This document shows, one piece after another, positions 1 to 7,630 of a stretch of 30,711 nucleotides of DNA (within the stretch, counting starts at the first letter, position 1; each line of letters opens with the position of its first letter). The notes beneath the pieces were generated by a model. It had not been told where the DNA came from and searched no databases. It saw nothing but the letters and a program-made list of their open reading frames with translations. Source of the DNA: an uncultured Collinsella sp. (GTDB taxonomy: Bacteria; Actinomycetota; Coriobacteriia; Coriobacteriales; Coriobacteriaceae); NCBI GenBank assembly GCA_902482035.1, contig CABSYW010000031.1:1-30711 (forward strand). Reading direction: 5' to 3'. A program made the position numbers and the translations under genes.

Positions 1-271
1 GGATCTCGGAAGCCATGGCGGCAGAGTGGGTCATACCCGAGCAGCCGATGGTCTCAACGAGGGCCTCCTCGATGATGCCGTCCTTAACGTTCAGCGTGAG
101 CTTGCAGGCGCCCTGCTGAGGTGCGCACCAACCCACACCGTGCGTAAGACCGGAGATGTCGGAAATCTCCTTAGCCTGGACCCACTTGCCCTCCTCGGGG
201 ATGGGTGCGGGGCCGTGGTATGCACCCTTGGCAACGGGGCACATGTTCTCCACTTCCTGTGAGTACTGCAT
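1..271 (-). CDS. NifU-like iron-sulfur cluster assembly scaffold protein (partial)
   Basis: This is the first 90 codons of a minus-strand gene whose 3' end lies beyond the left edge. The protein starts MQYSQEVENMCPVAKGAY and contains cysteines in GWCAPQQGAC and TIGCSGMTHSAAMAS. The latter resembles the GCxxxxASAS region of NifU/IscU-type Fe-S scaffolds, where conserved cysteines hold a nascent cluster. The start at 271 is preceded on the minus strand by a purine-rich GAGAGGAGAG ribosome binding site. From memory, proteins of this type in Coriobacteriia and Clostridia sit beside a GGGtGRT-motif protein, but that gene would lie outside the window. It is distinct from the SufU scaffold encoded at 2148-2582. 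The family is fairly secure; the exact partner and role are inferred. Confidence 0.75.
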   Translation of the reverse strand, partial: MQYSQEVENMCPVAKGAYHGPAPIPEEGKWVQAKEISDISGLTHGVGWCAPQQGACKLTLNVKDGIIEEALVETIGCSGMTHSAAMASEI

Positions 272-674
272 GCCTCTCCTCTCTATCGTGTTGGCGTCCC
301 GTCTGGGGGTCGTGGCTGGCGATTGCCGGGCGACCCTTCGAAAGGGACATGACATGCAGCCCCTATAATACCGCGAAATGCACGGAATATTCGGCGAACG
401 GCTCAGTTTTCGTAGCGAGAAGTCCGGAAGTTTTAATTGAAACGGTTTAACTCTATGTTCTGTGGTCGCGAACCTCCGTAGAGGGGGTCCGTCTTTGGCT
501 GGCTTTTGGTCGGCTCTTGTAAGCGTTGCAGGGGTTGACCTGTTGCAACGGTGCCGTTCGCCGCCTGTTTGCTGCCTTTGGCCGCGCGAGTGCATTGTTT
601 TGCGTGAATGTTTTGATGGCACGCTTCAATCGTGCTGTATTGGATGGCAAGCAGATCCCGGCGAAGGGAGCGCC
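272..674. other. Intergenic region between the divergent scaffold and RAYT genes
   Basis: About 400 bases hold no gene I can support. The left part should carry the leader and promoter of the minus-strand scaffold gene. The right part contains a perfect 7-bp inverted repeat, CGTTGCA (524-530) and TGCAACG (544-550), separated by 13 nt that include a -35-like TTGACC (535-540). An open frame runs into the RAYT gene from 462. It lacks a ribosome binding site and its residues do not resemble the family, so I do not count it as coding. Confidence 0.5.
365..370 (-). promoter_or_regulatory. Candidate -10 box for the NifU-like gene
   Basis: The minus strand reads TATTAT here, about 95 nt upstream of the start codon at 271. 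No convincing -35 hexamer is visible at 16-18 nt, so this is a tentative call. The implied leader contains a short hairpin, CCCTT-CGA-AAGGG as read on the plus strand, near 336-348. Confidence 0.3.
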
Positions 675-1487
675 ATGCAGCGCGTTTGGAGAACGGTTAC
701 CGGCTTTTACCATGTCTGTGCTCGCGGTGTGGGCAAACAGCTCATCTTTGAGGGCGATGAAGACCGGTGGGAGTTTTTGGAGCTGATGCGCGAGTGCTGC
801 TGCGAGGAGGGTGTGACGGTTATCGCCTGGTGCCTTATGGGCAATCACGTGCATTTGGTGCTTACAGATTACGAGGACAGGATGAGCGCGGCGATGCACC
901 GGTTGCTTTTGACGTACGCGCGGCGGTTCAATAAACGCACGGGGCGCACAGGGCATCTGTTCCAGAACCGTTTTGACCGGCGCTCGCTCGATACCGACTG
1001 GCAGGTGATGGAGGCTATTCGCTCCGTACACGCCGATCCGCAGGAGGCGGGCGTTAGCCTAATAGAGCGTTATCCCTGGAGTAGCTTTGCGGAGCATTTG
1101 TGCGCTTACGACGGTGACGCGGCCGATGTCGCGAGGGGATTTTCTGATCCTTCTTGCGTGCTTGAGCTTTTTGGTTCTGCCGAGGGCTTTATTGCCTATT
1201 CGCTTTCGGCGCCCGACGGCAGTGAGCCAGCGCTGTGCGATATGAAAGAGACAGAGTGGGAACGTAATGCCTTTGCCGGCAAGTTGGCGAAGAGTCTCGG
1301 GGTTCCGCTCAACGGGGTTAAAACTGCACCGCCGGCGCAGCGCGATACTGTTATTGTTGGATTGAACAATGCCGGCTTTACGGTGCGCCAGATTGAGCGG
1401 TATACCGGGATTGGCAAAAGTACCGTCTCTCGTATCGTGCGCGCCCGCGCGCGAACGGCGATGCGGGCTGGCGGAAACGTGATGTAA
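675..1487 (+). CDS. REP-associated tyrosine transposase (RAYT, Y1/HUH family) with C-terminal HTH
   Basis: The 270-residue protein is a single-strand DNA nuclease of the IS200/IS605-related Y1 family. It has the metal-binding HUH motif in MGNHVHLVL (H58, H60), and a likely nucleophile Tyr81 in LLLTYARRFN followed by GRTGHLFQNRF, which is typical of RAYT proteins. A motif YPWSSF near residue 133 is also family-like. Residues about 233-257 (FTVRQIERYTGIGKSTVSRI) form a helix-turn-helix that would bind DNA. Known RAYTs are usually single-copy domesticated transposases linked to dispersed palindromic REP sequences. No terminal repeats or target duplication are visible around it. The start at 675 follows an AAGGGAG ribosome binding site at good spacing; a longer upstream frame has none. 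The family is secure; activity is unknown. Confidence 0.85.
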   Translation: MQRVWRTVTGFYHVCARGVGKQLIFEGDEDRWEFLELMRECCCEEGVTVIAWCLMGNHVHLVLTDYEDRMSAAMHRLLLTYARRFNKRTGRTGHLFQNRFDRRSLDTDWQVMEAIRSVHADPQEAGVSLIERYPWSSFAEHLCAYDGDAADVARGFSDPSCVLELFGSAEGFIAYSLSAPDGSEPALCDMKETEWERNAFAGKLAKSLGVPLNGVKTAPPAQRDTVIVGLNNAGFTVRQIERYTGIGKSTVSRIVRARARTAMRAGGNVM

Positions 1488-2092
1488 GGTCGCCTGTTCA
1501 CCGCAGCTGGGGTCGTCCATACGCCGCAACCAGCGTTCAAAAGCTTGGTACGGTAACTGCACTTCTTAATATGCATAGAACAATCGTCATCTTGCATAAA
1601 ATAACAGCTCAGTCCGGGTTTGCCCGTGCCTACCCCCGTCTGCGCCGTGCAAAAAACGGAGTTTTCAGCATCGTGTTGCTGTCGGCACCGCCGCAATCTT
1701 GCAACATACGGGTCCCGAAGCTATTGATTCCTGCCGTTGCGCCCCCGAAGCACGTGCCTGCGTCCCGTCAGACCGCGATGCTTGTTCTAAAAGACAATAT
1801 ATATGCGCCTAAAGACATTGATTAACGCTTTCGATGCGTATACACACAGCTTGGCGTGCTGAATACTCGCAAAAATGCACGCCGCTTCCTATGGGACCCG
1901 TCTGCGGCAGGCGCGAAGCGAGTCGGAGCTTCGCAGAACGGGGCTTGGCGCATTGCTTGGCGGGCCCGGGGCCCTGCCGCAGGCCTTTGGTGCTGTGGAA
2001 AACGCCCGTGCTCGCGTCTGGCTGTGTGGCAAATGTCAGACGGGGCGCCGGACGCGCGGACTTTGTGCGTTCGCGCTCATTAGGTAAAAACA
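1488..2092. other. Gene-free region with strong inverted repeats, possible structured RNA
   Basis: I see no credible coding sequence between the RAYT stop and the suf terminator. The right half is rich in complementary segments. CCCGTCTG (1897-1904) can pair with CAGACGGG (2037-2044). CTGCGGCAGG (1902-1911) can pair with CCTGCCGCAG (1973-1982). GCGAAGC (1913-1919) can pair with GCTTCGC (1928-1934). A second CGTCTG (2015-2020) could compete for the same CAGACG. This could be a structured RNA, a long 3' untranslated region, or REP-like palindromes linked to the RAYT. I do not recognise a known RNA family in it on either strand. Confidence 0.4.
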
Positions 2093-2115
2093 GAGCCGCC
2101 CGTATCGGGCGGCTC
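2083..2115 (-). terminator. Intrinsic terminator of the suf operon
   Basis: On the minus strand a perfect 10-bp stem (GAGCCGCCCG with CGGGCGGCTC, 2093-2102 and 2106-2115) is followed by TGTTTTTACC. It lies about 30 nt downstream of the sufU stop, so it fits a rho-independent terminator for the five-gene suf transcript. Confidence 0.85.
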
Positions 2116-2147
2116 GGCAATCAAAAAACTTGGATTCGGGGCATAAA

Positions 2148-2582
2148 CTACTGGTTTGCTTGCCCCTCGAGCATGCCGTCGAGGGTGCGCCAAGCGAGCT
2201 CGGCGCATTTGACGCGGGCGGGCATGTGCGAGATGTCCTGGAGCTGGGCGGCTTCGTCCAGGTCTTCCAGGTCGTCCTCGGAGAGCTTCTCGCCGCGGAT
2301 CATGGCGAGGAAGAGTTCCGCCAAGCGACGCGCCTCCTCGACCGTCTCGCCCGTGATGAGGTCGGCCATGATGTCGGCGCTTGCCTGGCTGATGGCGCAG
2401 CCGTGGCCGGTAAAGGAGGCTTCCTCGATCACGTTGTTCTCGACTCGTAGCTGCAAGGTGAGCTCGTCACCGCAGCTGGGGTTGATACCGTCGTGCTCGT
2501 GCGTGGGAGCATCCATCTCGTATTTATAGTCGGGGTGCGAGTTGTGCTCCATAAACGTGGTGGAGGTGTACAGATTACCCAT
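2148..2582 (-). CDS. sufU: SufU Fe-S cluster assembly / sulfur-transfer protein
   Basis: The 144-residue protein has the SufU pattern: C37 in NPSCGDE with D39, C62 in GHGCAISQASADIM, and C126 in ARVKCAELAWRTL. In characterised SufU these three cysteines and the aspartate bind zinc and accept persulfide sulfur from SufS, with transfer to the SufBCD scaffold. The insert of about 20 residues that distinguishes SufU from IscU is consistent with residues 83-118. The start at 2582 overlaps the end of sufS by 8 nt and is preceded by a GGAG sequence. A longer reading frame upstream lies inside sufS and is a shadow. It is the last gene of the operon and is followed by a strong terminator. Confidence 0.92.
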   Translation of the reverse strand: MGNLYTSTTFMEHNSHPDYKYEMDAPTHEHDGINPSCGDELTLQLRVENNVIEEASFTGHGCAISQASADIMADLITGETVEEARRLAELFLAMIRGEKLSEDDLEDLDEAAQLQDISHMPARVKCAELAWRTLDGMLEGQANQ

Positions 2583-3900
2583 TGAACGTGCTCCAAACGT
2601 GATGCAGGCCGGCGATGAACTTGTCGATGTCGGCCTTGTCGTTGTAGAAGGCCACGCTGGCGCGGCAGCAGGCAAGGTTCTCGACGCCCAGCCAGGTGAG
2701 CAGCGGCTGCGCGCAGTGGTGGCCGGCGCGGATGCAGACGCCGTCCATGTCCATGATGCTCGCGACGTCGTGCGGGTGAATTCCCTTGACGTTAAAGCTC
2801 ACAACGCCGTGGTGGTTGTCCCAGTAGATGGAACCGATGATTTGGACAAAGTCGAGCTGCATGAGTTCGCCCATCAGATAGTGGACGAGTGCCTGCTCGC
2901 GGGCCTGGATGTTCTCGTAACCCACCGTGTTGACCAGGTAATCAAGGGCGGCGCCCGTGGCGAAGATGCCGGCGGCGTCCTGCGTGCCGGCCTCGAACTT
3001 CTCGGGGACGGGCGCCCAGACGGCGTCCTGCTCGGTGACAGAGTCGATCATCTCGCCACCGGTGAGCATGGGCGGCATGGCGTTCAGCAGGTCCATCTTG
3101 CCCCACAGCACGCCGATGCCCATGGGGCCCATGGCCTTGTGTGCGCTAAAGGCAAAGAAGTCGGCTCCCAGGTCGGCCACATCGACCGGCATGTGCGGCA
3201 GCGACTGCGCGCCGTCGACGACCAGATAGCCGCCGTACTTGTGGACGAGCTTGCCGAGGTTCTTGACCGGGTTCTCGACGCCCAGCACGTTAGAAACCTG
3301 ACCCACGGCCAGAATCTTGGTCTTCGGACCAACCTTGGCAAGAACCTCCTCGGTGGTGAGCTGGCCGGTCTTGGTGGGGTAGAGGTAGACGAGCTTGGCG
3401 CCGGTTTCGCGGCAGACCTGCTGCCACGGGATTAGGTTGGAGTGGTGCTCCATGATGGTGATGACGACCTCGTCACCGGGCTCGAGCACCGTGGGTGCAA
3501 AGCTCTTGGCGACCAGGTTGAGCGACTCGCTCGTGTTACGGGTGAAGACGACCTCGTTGGCCTGTGAGGCGCCGATGAGGTCGGCGATCTGCTGGCGGAC
3601 CTTCGCGATGGCGTCGGTGGCCTCGACGGACAGTGAGTACAGGCCGCGCAGGGGGTTGGCGTTCATGCGCTGATAGAAGTCACGCTCGGCGTCGAGCACG
3701 CAGGCGGGGCGCTGCGCGGTGGCGGCACTATCGAGGAAGGCGATCTCGGGGTGCTGCTGGAAAAGCGGGAACTGTGCCTTGTAGGGATTGGTCTCGATGT
3801 CGACGGTAGGCCAGCCGCGCGAGGCCTCGTCACTGGCGTCGAGCTCCATAGGCTCCGGTGCGGTACAGGTATCGCATTTAACGTGCTCGGTGTCGATCAT
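2575..3900 (-). CDS. sufS: SufS cysteine desulfurase
   Basis: This PLP-dependent enzyme takes sulfur from cysteine, leaving alanine, for Fe-S cluster assembly. The 441 residues include the PLP lysine K255 in SAHKAMGPMGIG, the preceding VVDGAQ segment, the substrate-handling histidine in MEHHSNLIPW, and the catalytic cysteine C396 in RAGHHCAQPL, all as in class II (SufS/CsdA) desulfurases. The family usually begins near NPYKAQFPLF (residue 38 here), so residues 1-37 are an extra N-terminal segment carrying C9-x-x-C12 (VKCDTC). The start overlaps the sufD stop by 4 nt (ATGA), which argues that the extension is translated. The gene is coupled at its other end to sufU, its usual sulfur acceptor. 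Confidence 0.95.
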   Translation of the reverse strand: MIDTEHVKCDTCTAPEPMELDASDEASRGWPTVDIETNPYKAQFPLFQQHPEIAFLDSAATAQRPACVLDAERDFYQRMNANPLRGLYSLSVEATDAIAKVRQQIADLIGASQANEVVFTRNTSESLNLVAKSFAPTVLEPGDEVVITIMEHHSNLIPWQQVCRETGAKLVYLYPTKTGQLTTEEVLAKVGPKTKILAVGQVSNVLGVENPVKNLGKLVHKYGGYLVVDGAQSLPHMPVDVADLGADFFAFSAHKAMGPMGIGVLWGKMDLLNAMPPMLTGGEMIDSVTEQDAVWAPVPEKFEAGTQDAAGIFATGAALDYLVNTVGYENIQAREQALVHYLMGELMQLDFVQIIGSIYWDNHHGVVSFNVKGIHPHDVASIMDMDGVCIRAGHHCAQPLLTWLGVENLACCRASVAFYNDKADIDKFIAGLHHVWSTFNG

Positions 3901-5276
3901 GCGAGCTCCTCTTCAAAGTTGTTGATCAGGTTGTTGCCCAAGCGGACGACGGCTGCGCGGGTGCGCTCGTCGGTGGCGGAAAGCGCGGCGTCCTCCAGCT
4001 TGGCGCGAATGAACAGGTCCTCGGCGGCGTTTTGGTCAAGGCCACGGCAGGCGAGATAGAACAGTTGCTCGTCGCGGACGTGGCCGATTGTGGCGCCGTG
4101 GTTGCCGGCGACGTCGTCCTCGTCGCAGAGAATGACGGGAACGGTCTTGTTGTCGACGCCCTTGTTGGCCAAAAGCACCGTCTCGCGCTCGGTGCCGGTT
4201 GCGCCCTTGCAGCCGTGCACGAGGTCGATGGTGCCACGGTAGACCTTCTTGGACGTGCCAGTCAGCACGCCGTTGGCGTCGATCTCGCACTCGGTCTTGC
4301 GGCCGCGGTGGCGCAGCTCGTAGTTAAAGTCGCGCACCTGCTCGCGGGCGCCCAGGTAATCGGTATCGATCGTCACCTTGGCGGTATCGCCCAGCAGGTC
4401 GCCGGCAAGGCCGGTGGCGCTGGCGCCAGCACCCAGGACGGTGTGCTGCACGTTGACGCGCGCGCCCTCGTCCAGGAACAGGCCGGTGTCGTCGAGCGCG
4501 ATCCAGCTATCGTCGAGCGTCTGCGTGCAGGTCACGTTGACGGTGGCGTACTCGTGGGCGCACACGCGTAGCGCGGAGCCCACGACGCCTTGGCCGGCAA
4601 CGGGGGAGTCCAGGGCTATGCGCAGGTCGAGCGTTGCCTGCGGACGGGCGACGACATCGATGGCGGCGATGGCCGCGGCAGCGTCGACGCCACTCACGCG
4701 CACGGTAACCGTGGCGTGCTTGTATGCGGGCACATCGATGACGACGCGCTTGGTGGTGTGGTCGGCCAGGTAGGTGTAGGTAGCCTCGCCCATGCCAGTC
4801 TCGAAGGCCTCGGCAGGGGAGAGCTCCTCCTCGAGCTTGATGGCGCCGGCCTGGTAGATGGAGGTGGCGGGCACGTCGAGCTCGGTCTCGGGCGTGATGC
4901 GGGCGCGGTCGGCGGCGTCGCCGGGGGCGGAGGCGCGGCGCTCGGGGAAGCGCTCGGCCATGGTATCCATGGCGGCTTCGAACGCGTCTGCCACGCCAGT
5001 AAACTGCTCGTCCAAGCCCTCGACCTCAACGGCCTCGGTGGGAGCGGCGGCAAGCTCGTCAGAGAGCTCGAGCTTGGTCTGATTCATCTTCAGCCAGCCC
5101 CATGTGGCAGCCGGCATCGCATTGACGCCCCCGATCTCCTGCAGCACGCCGTCTCGGGGCTCCGACCCTCCTCGCGTACCTTTAGTACGCGTCGTCGGGC
5201 TCGTCGCTCCCGATACGTCGCACTGCAGAAGCTCGGATGACGTAAATGCGTTCGGCGTGTTCGTGGTCTGATTCAT
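3897..5276 (-). CDS. sufD: SufD, Fe-S assembly scaffold subunit, with an in-frame insertion
   Basis: SufD forms the SufBC2D complex with SufB and SufC and is needed for iron entry during cluster assembly. The 459-residue protein keeps the beta-helix core and the C-terminal SufB/SufD signature: DLVHGCKGATG, CDEDDVAGNHGATIGHV, YLACRGLD, and a final NNLINNFEEELA. The N-terminal motif VNAMPAATWGWLK is displaced from the start. Residues 19-46 are encoded by an 84-bp insertion bounded by CTGCAG on both sides and look like translated palindromic DNA rather than SufD sequence. The ATG shares one base with the sufB stop (TAATG), so the gene is translationally coupled. The reading frame is intact, so the protein is probably functional. 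Confidence 0.93.
   Translation of the reverse strand: MNQTTNTPNAFTSSELLQCDVSGATSPTTRTKGTRGGSEPRDGVLQEIGGVNAMPAATWGWLKMNQTKLELSDELAAAPTEAVEVEGLDEQFTGVADAFEAAMDTMAERFPERRASAPGDAADRARITPETELDVPATSIYQAGAIKLEEELSPAEAFETGMGEATYTYLADHTTKRVVIDVPAYKHATVTVRVSGVDAAAAIAAIDVVARPQATLDLRIALDSPVAGQGVVGSALRVCAHEYATVNVTCTQTLDDSWIALDDTGLFLDEGARVNVQHTVLGAGASATGLAGDLLGDTAKVTIDTDYLGAREQVRDFNYELRHRGRKTECEIDANGVLTGTSKKVYRGTIDLVHGCKGATGTERETVLLANKGVDNKTVPVILCDEDDVAGNHGATIGHVRDEQLFYLACRGLDQNAAEDLFIRAKLEDAALSATDERTRAAVVRLGNNLINNFEEELA
5139..5228. repeat. 84-bp palindromic REP/MITE-like insertion inside sufD
   Basis: The copies of CTGCAG at 5139-5144 and 5223-5228 are exactly 84 bp apart. Between them is an end-to-end imperfect inverted repeat. 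Its centre is CGCGTAC (5173-5179), a CTTTA loop, then GTACGCG (5185-5191). Read inward on opposite strands, the two ends give CGACGTATCGGG and CGCCGTCTCGGG. Its length is a multiple of three, and its translation interrupts an otherwise normal SufD N-terminus. Because CTGCAG is itself palindromic, I cannot tell whether it is a target-site duplication or the tip of the inverted repeat. The RAYT at 675-1487 is a possible mobiliser, but this is not shown. Confidence 0.65.
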
Positions 5277-6688
5277 TATCCGATCGCTCCTTCCATCTCG
5301 AGCTTGATCAGGTTGTTCATCTCGACGGCGTACTCCAGCGGCAGCTCCTTGGAGACCGGGTTGGCAAAGCCGTTGACGATCATGGTACGGGCCTCTTCCT
5401 CCGAGATACCGCGGCTCATCAGGTAGAACACCTTGTCGTCGCCGATACGTCCGATGGTGGCCTCGTGGCCGATGTCGACGTTCTTGGCGCGGATGTCCAT
5501 GGCTGGAATAGTGTCGGAGCGGCTTTGGTCGTCGAGCATCAGCGACTGGCAGCTCACGGTTGCCTTGGAGCCCTCGGCCTTAGGCGTGGCCACGATGGAG
5601 CTGCGGAAGGTCTGGATACCGCCGCTCTTAGAGATGCCCTTGGTCTCGACGGTTGCCGAGGTATCGGGTGCGTTGAGCACGACCTTGCAGCCGGTGTCGA
5701 GGTTTTGACCGGCGCCGGCAAAGGTGATGCCGGTAAAGCTCGAGCGGGCGCGGCGGCCGTTGAGCACGCTCATGGGGTAGAGGTAGCCCACGTGGCTGCC
5801 GAAGGAGCCACTGATCCACTCGATGTCGCCGTCCTCGTCCACGCGCGCACGCTTGGTGTTGAGGTTGTACATGTTCTTGGACCAGTTCTCGATGGTCGAG
5901 TAGCGCAGGTGCGCACGCTTGCCCACAAAGAGCTCCACAGCGCCGGCGTGGAGGTTGGCCACGTTGTACTTGGGCGCGGAGCAACCCTCGATAAAGTGCA
6001 GGTCGGCATCGTCCTCGACGATGATGAGCGTGTGCTCAAACTGGCCGGCGCCCTTGGCGTTAAGGCGGAAGTAGCTCTGCAGCGGGAAGTCCAACTTGGT
6101 GCCCTTGGGAACGTAGACAAACGAGCCGCCCGACCACACGGCGCCGTGCAGGGCCGCAAACTTGTGGTCGGTGGGCGGGATGAGCGTCATGAATTTCTCG
6201 TGGATGAGCGGCTCCCACTGCGGATCGTGCAGGGCTTCCTCAATACCGGAGTAGACGATGCCCATCTTGGACGCCGTGTCCTGCATGTTGTGGTAGACCA
6301 GCTCGGAGTCGTACTGAGCACCGACGCCTGCCAGGTAGCTGCGCTCGGCCTCGGGGATGCCCAGGCGCTTAAAGGTGTTCTTGATGTCGTCGGGCACCGA
6401 CTCCCAGTCGTGCTTTTGGTCGGTGTTGGGCTTGACGTAGGTGACGATGTTGTCCATGTCCAGGCCCTCGATGGAGGGGCCCCACGTCGGGTCGGGAAAA
6501 CGATTGAAGATCTCGAGGGACTTGAGGCGCAGGTCGAGCATCCACTGCGGCTCGTCCTTCTTGGCACTGATCTCGCGCACAATGTCGGGCGTGATGCCAG
6601 CGTCGAGGCGCTCGAATCCCTCCTCGCCATAGGTGAAGTCGTAGAGGCTGCGGTCGATGTCCGCGACCTCGGTGCGGTTCTTGGTCAT
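5276..6688 (-). CDS. sufB: SufB, Fe-S assembly scaffold subunit
   Basis: The 470-residue protein is the main scaffold subunit on which the cluster is built in the SufBC2D complex. It is full length and strongly conserved: FERLDAGITPDIVREIS near the N-terminus, the region SGGSFVYVPKGTKLDFPLQSYF, EDDADLHFIEGCSAPKYN, and near the C-terminus DIRAKNVDIGHEATIGRIGDDKVFYLMSRGI. The last segment contains the glutamate and histidine region linked in E. coli SufB to cluster formation. The start lies 12 nt after sufC and has an AAAGGGG ribosome binding site. The end overlaps the sufD start by one base. Confidence 0.96.
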   Translation of the reverse strand: MTKNRTEVADIDRSLYDFTYGEEGFERLDAGITPDIVREISAKKDEPQWMLDLRLKSLEIFNRFPDPTWGPSIEGLDMDNIVTYVKPNTDQKHDWESVPDDIKNTFKRLGIPEAERSYLAGVGAQYDSELVYHNMQDTASKMGIVYSGIEEALHDPQWEPLIHEKFMTLIPPTDHKFAALHGAVWSGGSFVYVPKGTKLDFPLQSYFRLNAKGAGQFEHTLIIVEDDADLHFIEGCSAPKYNVANLHAGAVELFVGKRAHLRYSTIENWSKNMYNLNTKRARVDEDGDIEWISGSFGSHVGYLYPMSVLNGRRARSSFTGITFAGAGQNLDTGCKVVLNAPDTSATVETKGISKSGGIQTFRSSIVATPKAEGSKATVSCQSLMLDDQSRSDTIPAMDIRAKNVDIGHEATIGRIGDDKVFYLMSRGISEEEARTMIVNGFANPVSKELPLEYAVEMNNLIKLEMEGAIG

Positions 6689-6700
6689 TGCGTCGCCCCT

Positions 6701-7501
6701 TTACGCCTGCTGCTCGGCAGCGGCAGACTCGGCCTGGGCGCGCTGCTCGGCGGCCTCGCGCTCGAAGGTCTCAAAGCCGTTCTTGTCGATCCAGGGGATG
6801 AGCGAGGCGTCGTCCTCGCGCACGATGTGGCCCTTGACCATAACGTGGACGCGGTCGACATCCAGGTGCTCCAGGATGCGCGTGTTGTGCGTGATGATGA
6901 GCATGGAGCCGTCGCAGCTCTTGCGGTAGGCGTCCATGCCATGGCTGACGGTGGAAAGGGCGTCGACGTCTAGGCCGGAGTCAGTCTCGTCCAAGATGGC
7001 GAGCTTGGGCTGCAACAGCAAAAGCTGGAGCATCTCGACCTTCTTCTTCTCGCCGCCCGAGAAGCCCACGCCCAGCTCGCGGTTGAGATAGGCGGTATCC
7101 ATGTTGAGCTCGGCCGCGAGCTCCTTCACGCGGCGGCGGAACTCCTTACCCTTCATCTCCAGGCCGGGGCGGCCGGCGATGCTGGCGCGCAAAAAGCTCG
7201 ACAGCGGCACGCCCGGAATCTCGACCGGGGCCTGGAAGCTCAGGAACAGGCCGGCGCGCGAGCGCTTGTCGGTGGTGAGCTCGGTGATGTTCTGGCCGTC
7301 AAAGACGATACGGCCGTCGTTGACCGTGTAGACGGGGTCGCCCATGACCAGGTGGCCGAGGGTGGACTTGCCGGCGCCGTTGGGACCCATCAACACGTGG
7401 GTCTCGCCGGCGGCGACGTTGAGGTTGACGTTGTGGAGGATGGTCTTCTCGTCCACGGAGGCGGTCAGACCTTCGATGGAAAGCAGCGGATTTGCGCTCA
7501 T
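6701..7501 (-). CDS. sufC: SufC, Fe-S assembly ATPase
   Basis: SufC is the ABC-type ATPase that drives conformational change in the SufBCD scaffold. The 266-residue protein shows Walker A GPNGAGKST, a Q-loop region FLSFQAP, the signature FSGGEKKKVE, Walker B LAILDETDSGLD and the H-loop histidine in IITHNTR, as expected for SufC. The C-terminus carries an extra alanine/glutamate-rich tail of about 25 residues. I chose the ATG at 7501 because AGAGGGA precedes it at suitable spacing and the protein then begins MSANPLLSIEGL like its homologues. An in-frame ATG at 7531 lacks a good ribosome binding site. It is the first gene of the operon. Confidence 0.95.
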   Translation of the reverse strand: MSANPLLSIEGLTASVDEKTILHNVNLNVAAGETHVLMGPNGAGKSTLGHLVMGDPVYTVNDGRIVFDGQNITELTTDKRSRAGLFLSFQAPVEIPGVPLSSFLRASIAGRPGLEMKGKEFRRRVKELAAELNMDTAYLNRELGVGFSGGEKKKVEMLQLLLLQPKLAILDETDSGLDVDALSTVSHGMDAYRKSCDGSMLIITHNTRILEHLDVDRVHVMVKGHIVREDDASLIPWIDKNGFETFEREAAEQRAQAESAAAEQQA

Positions 7502-7565
7502 GCTGTCCCTCTCTGTATATGGTGTACTCATAGGTGTACTAAACCCTAGGAATCTTCTCGGAATA

Positions 7566-7593
7566 AAGTTACTATGGGTTCGGCGTTAGTCAA
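7566..7593 (-). promoter_or_regulatory. Candidate suf operon promoter
   Basis: On the minus strand TTGACT (7588-7593) and TAACTT (7566-7571) are separated by 16 nt, about 65 nt upstream of the sufC start. The -35 is good and the -10 only moderate. The Rrf2-type operator array begins about 38 bp upstream of this -35. Confidence 0.5.
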
Positions 7594-7630
7594 GGGAAAA
7601 CCCGACTAATCCACTCGACTTTTCAAATTC

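Noticed and set aside
462..674. A 71-codon N-terminal extension of the RAYT
   Set aside because: No ribosome binding site at 462, cysteine-rich unrelated sequence, and a proper site directly before the ATG at 675.
1571..1825. An 84-codon open frame after the RAYT
   Set aside because: No ribosome binding site, no recognisable motif, and composition unlike the neighbouring genes.
5246..6973. A 575-codon open frame on the plus strand opposite sufB and sufC
   Set aside because: It lies antisense to two highly conserved genes, has no ribosome binding site, and its residue pattern is what high-GC codon bias produces in the complementary frame.
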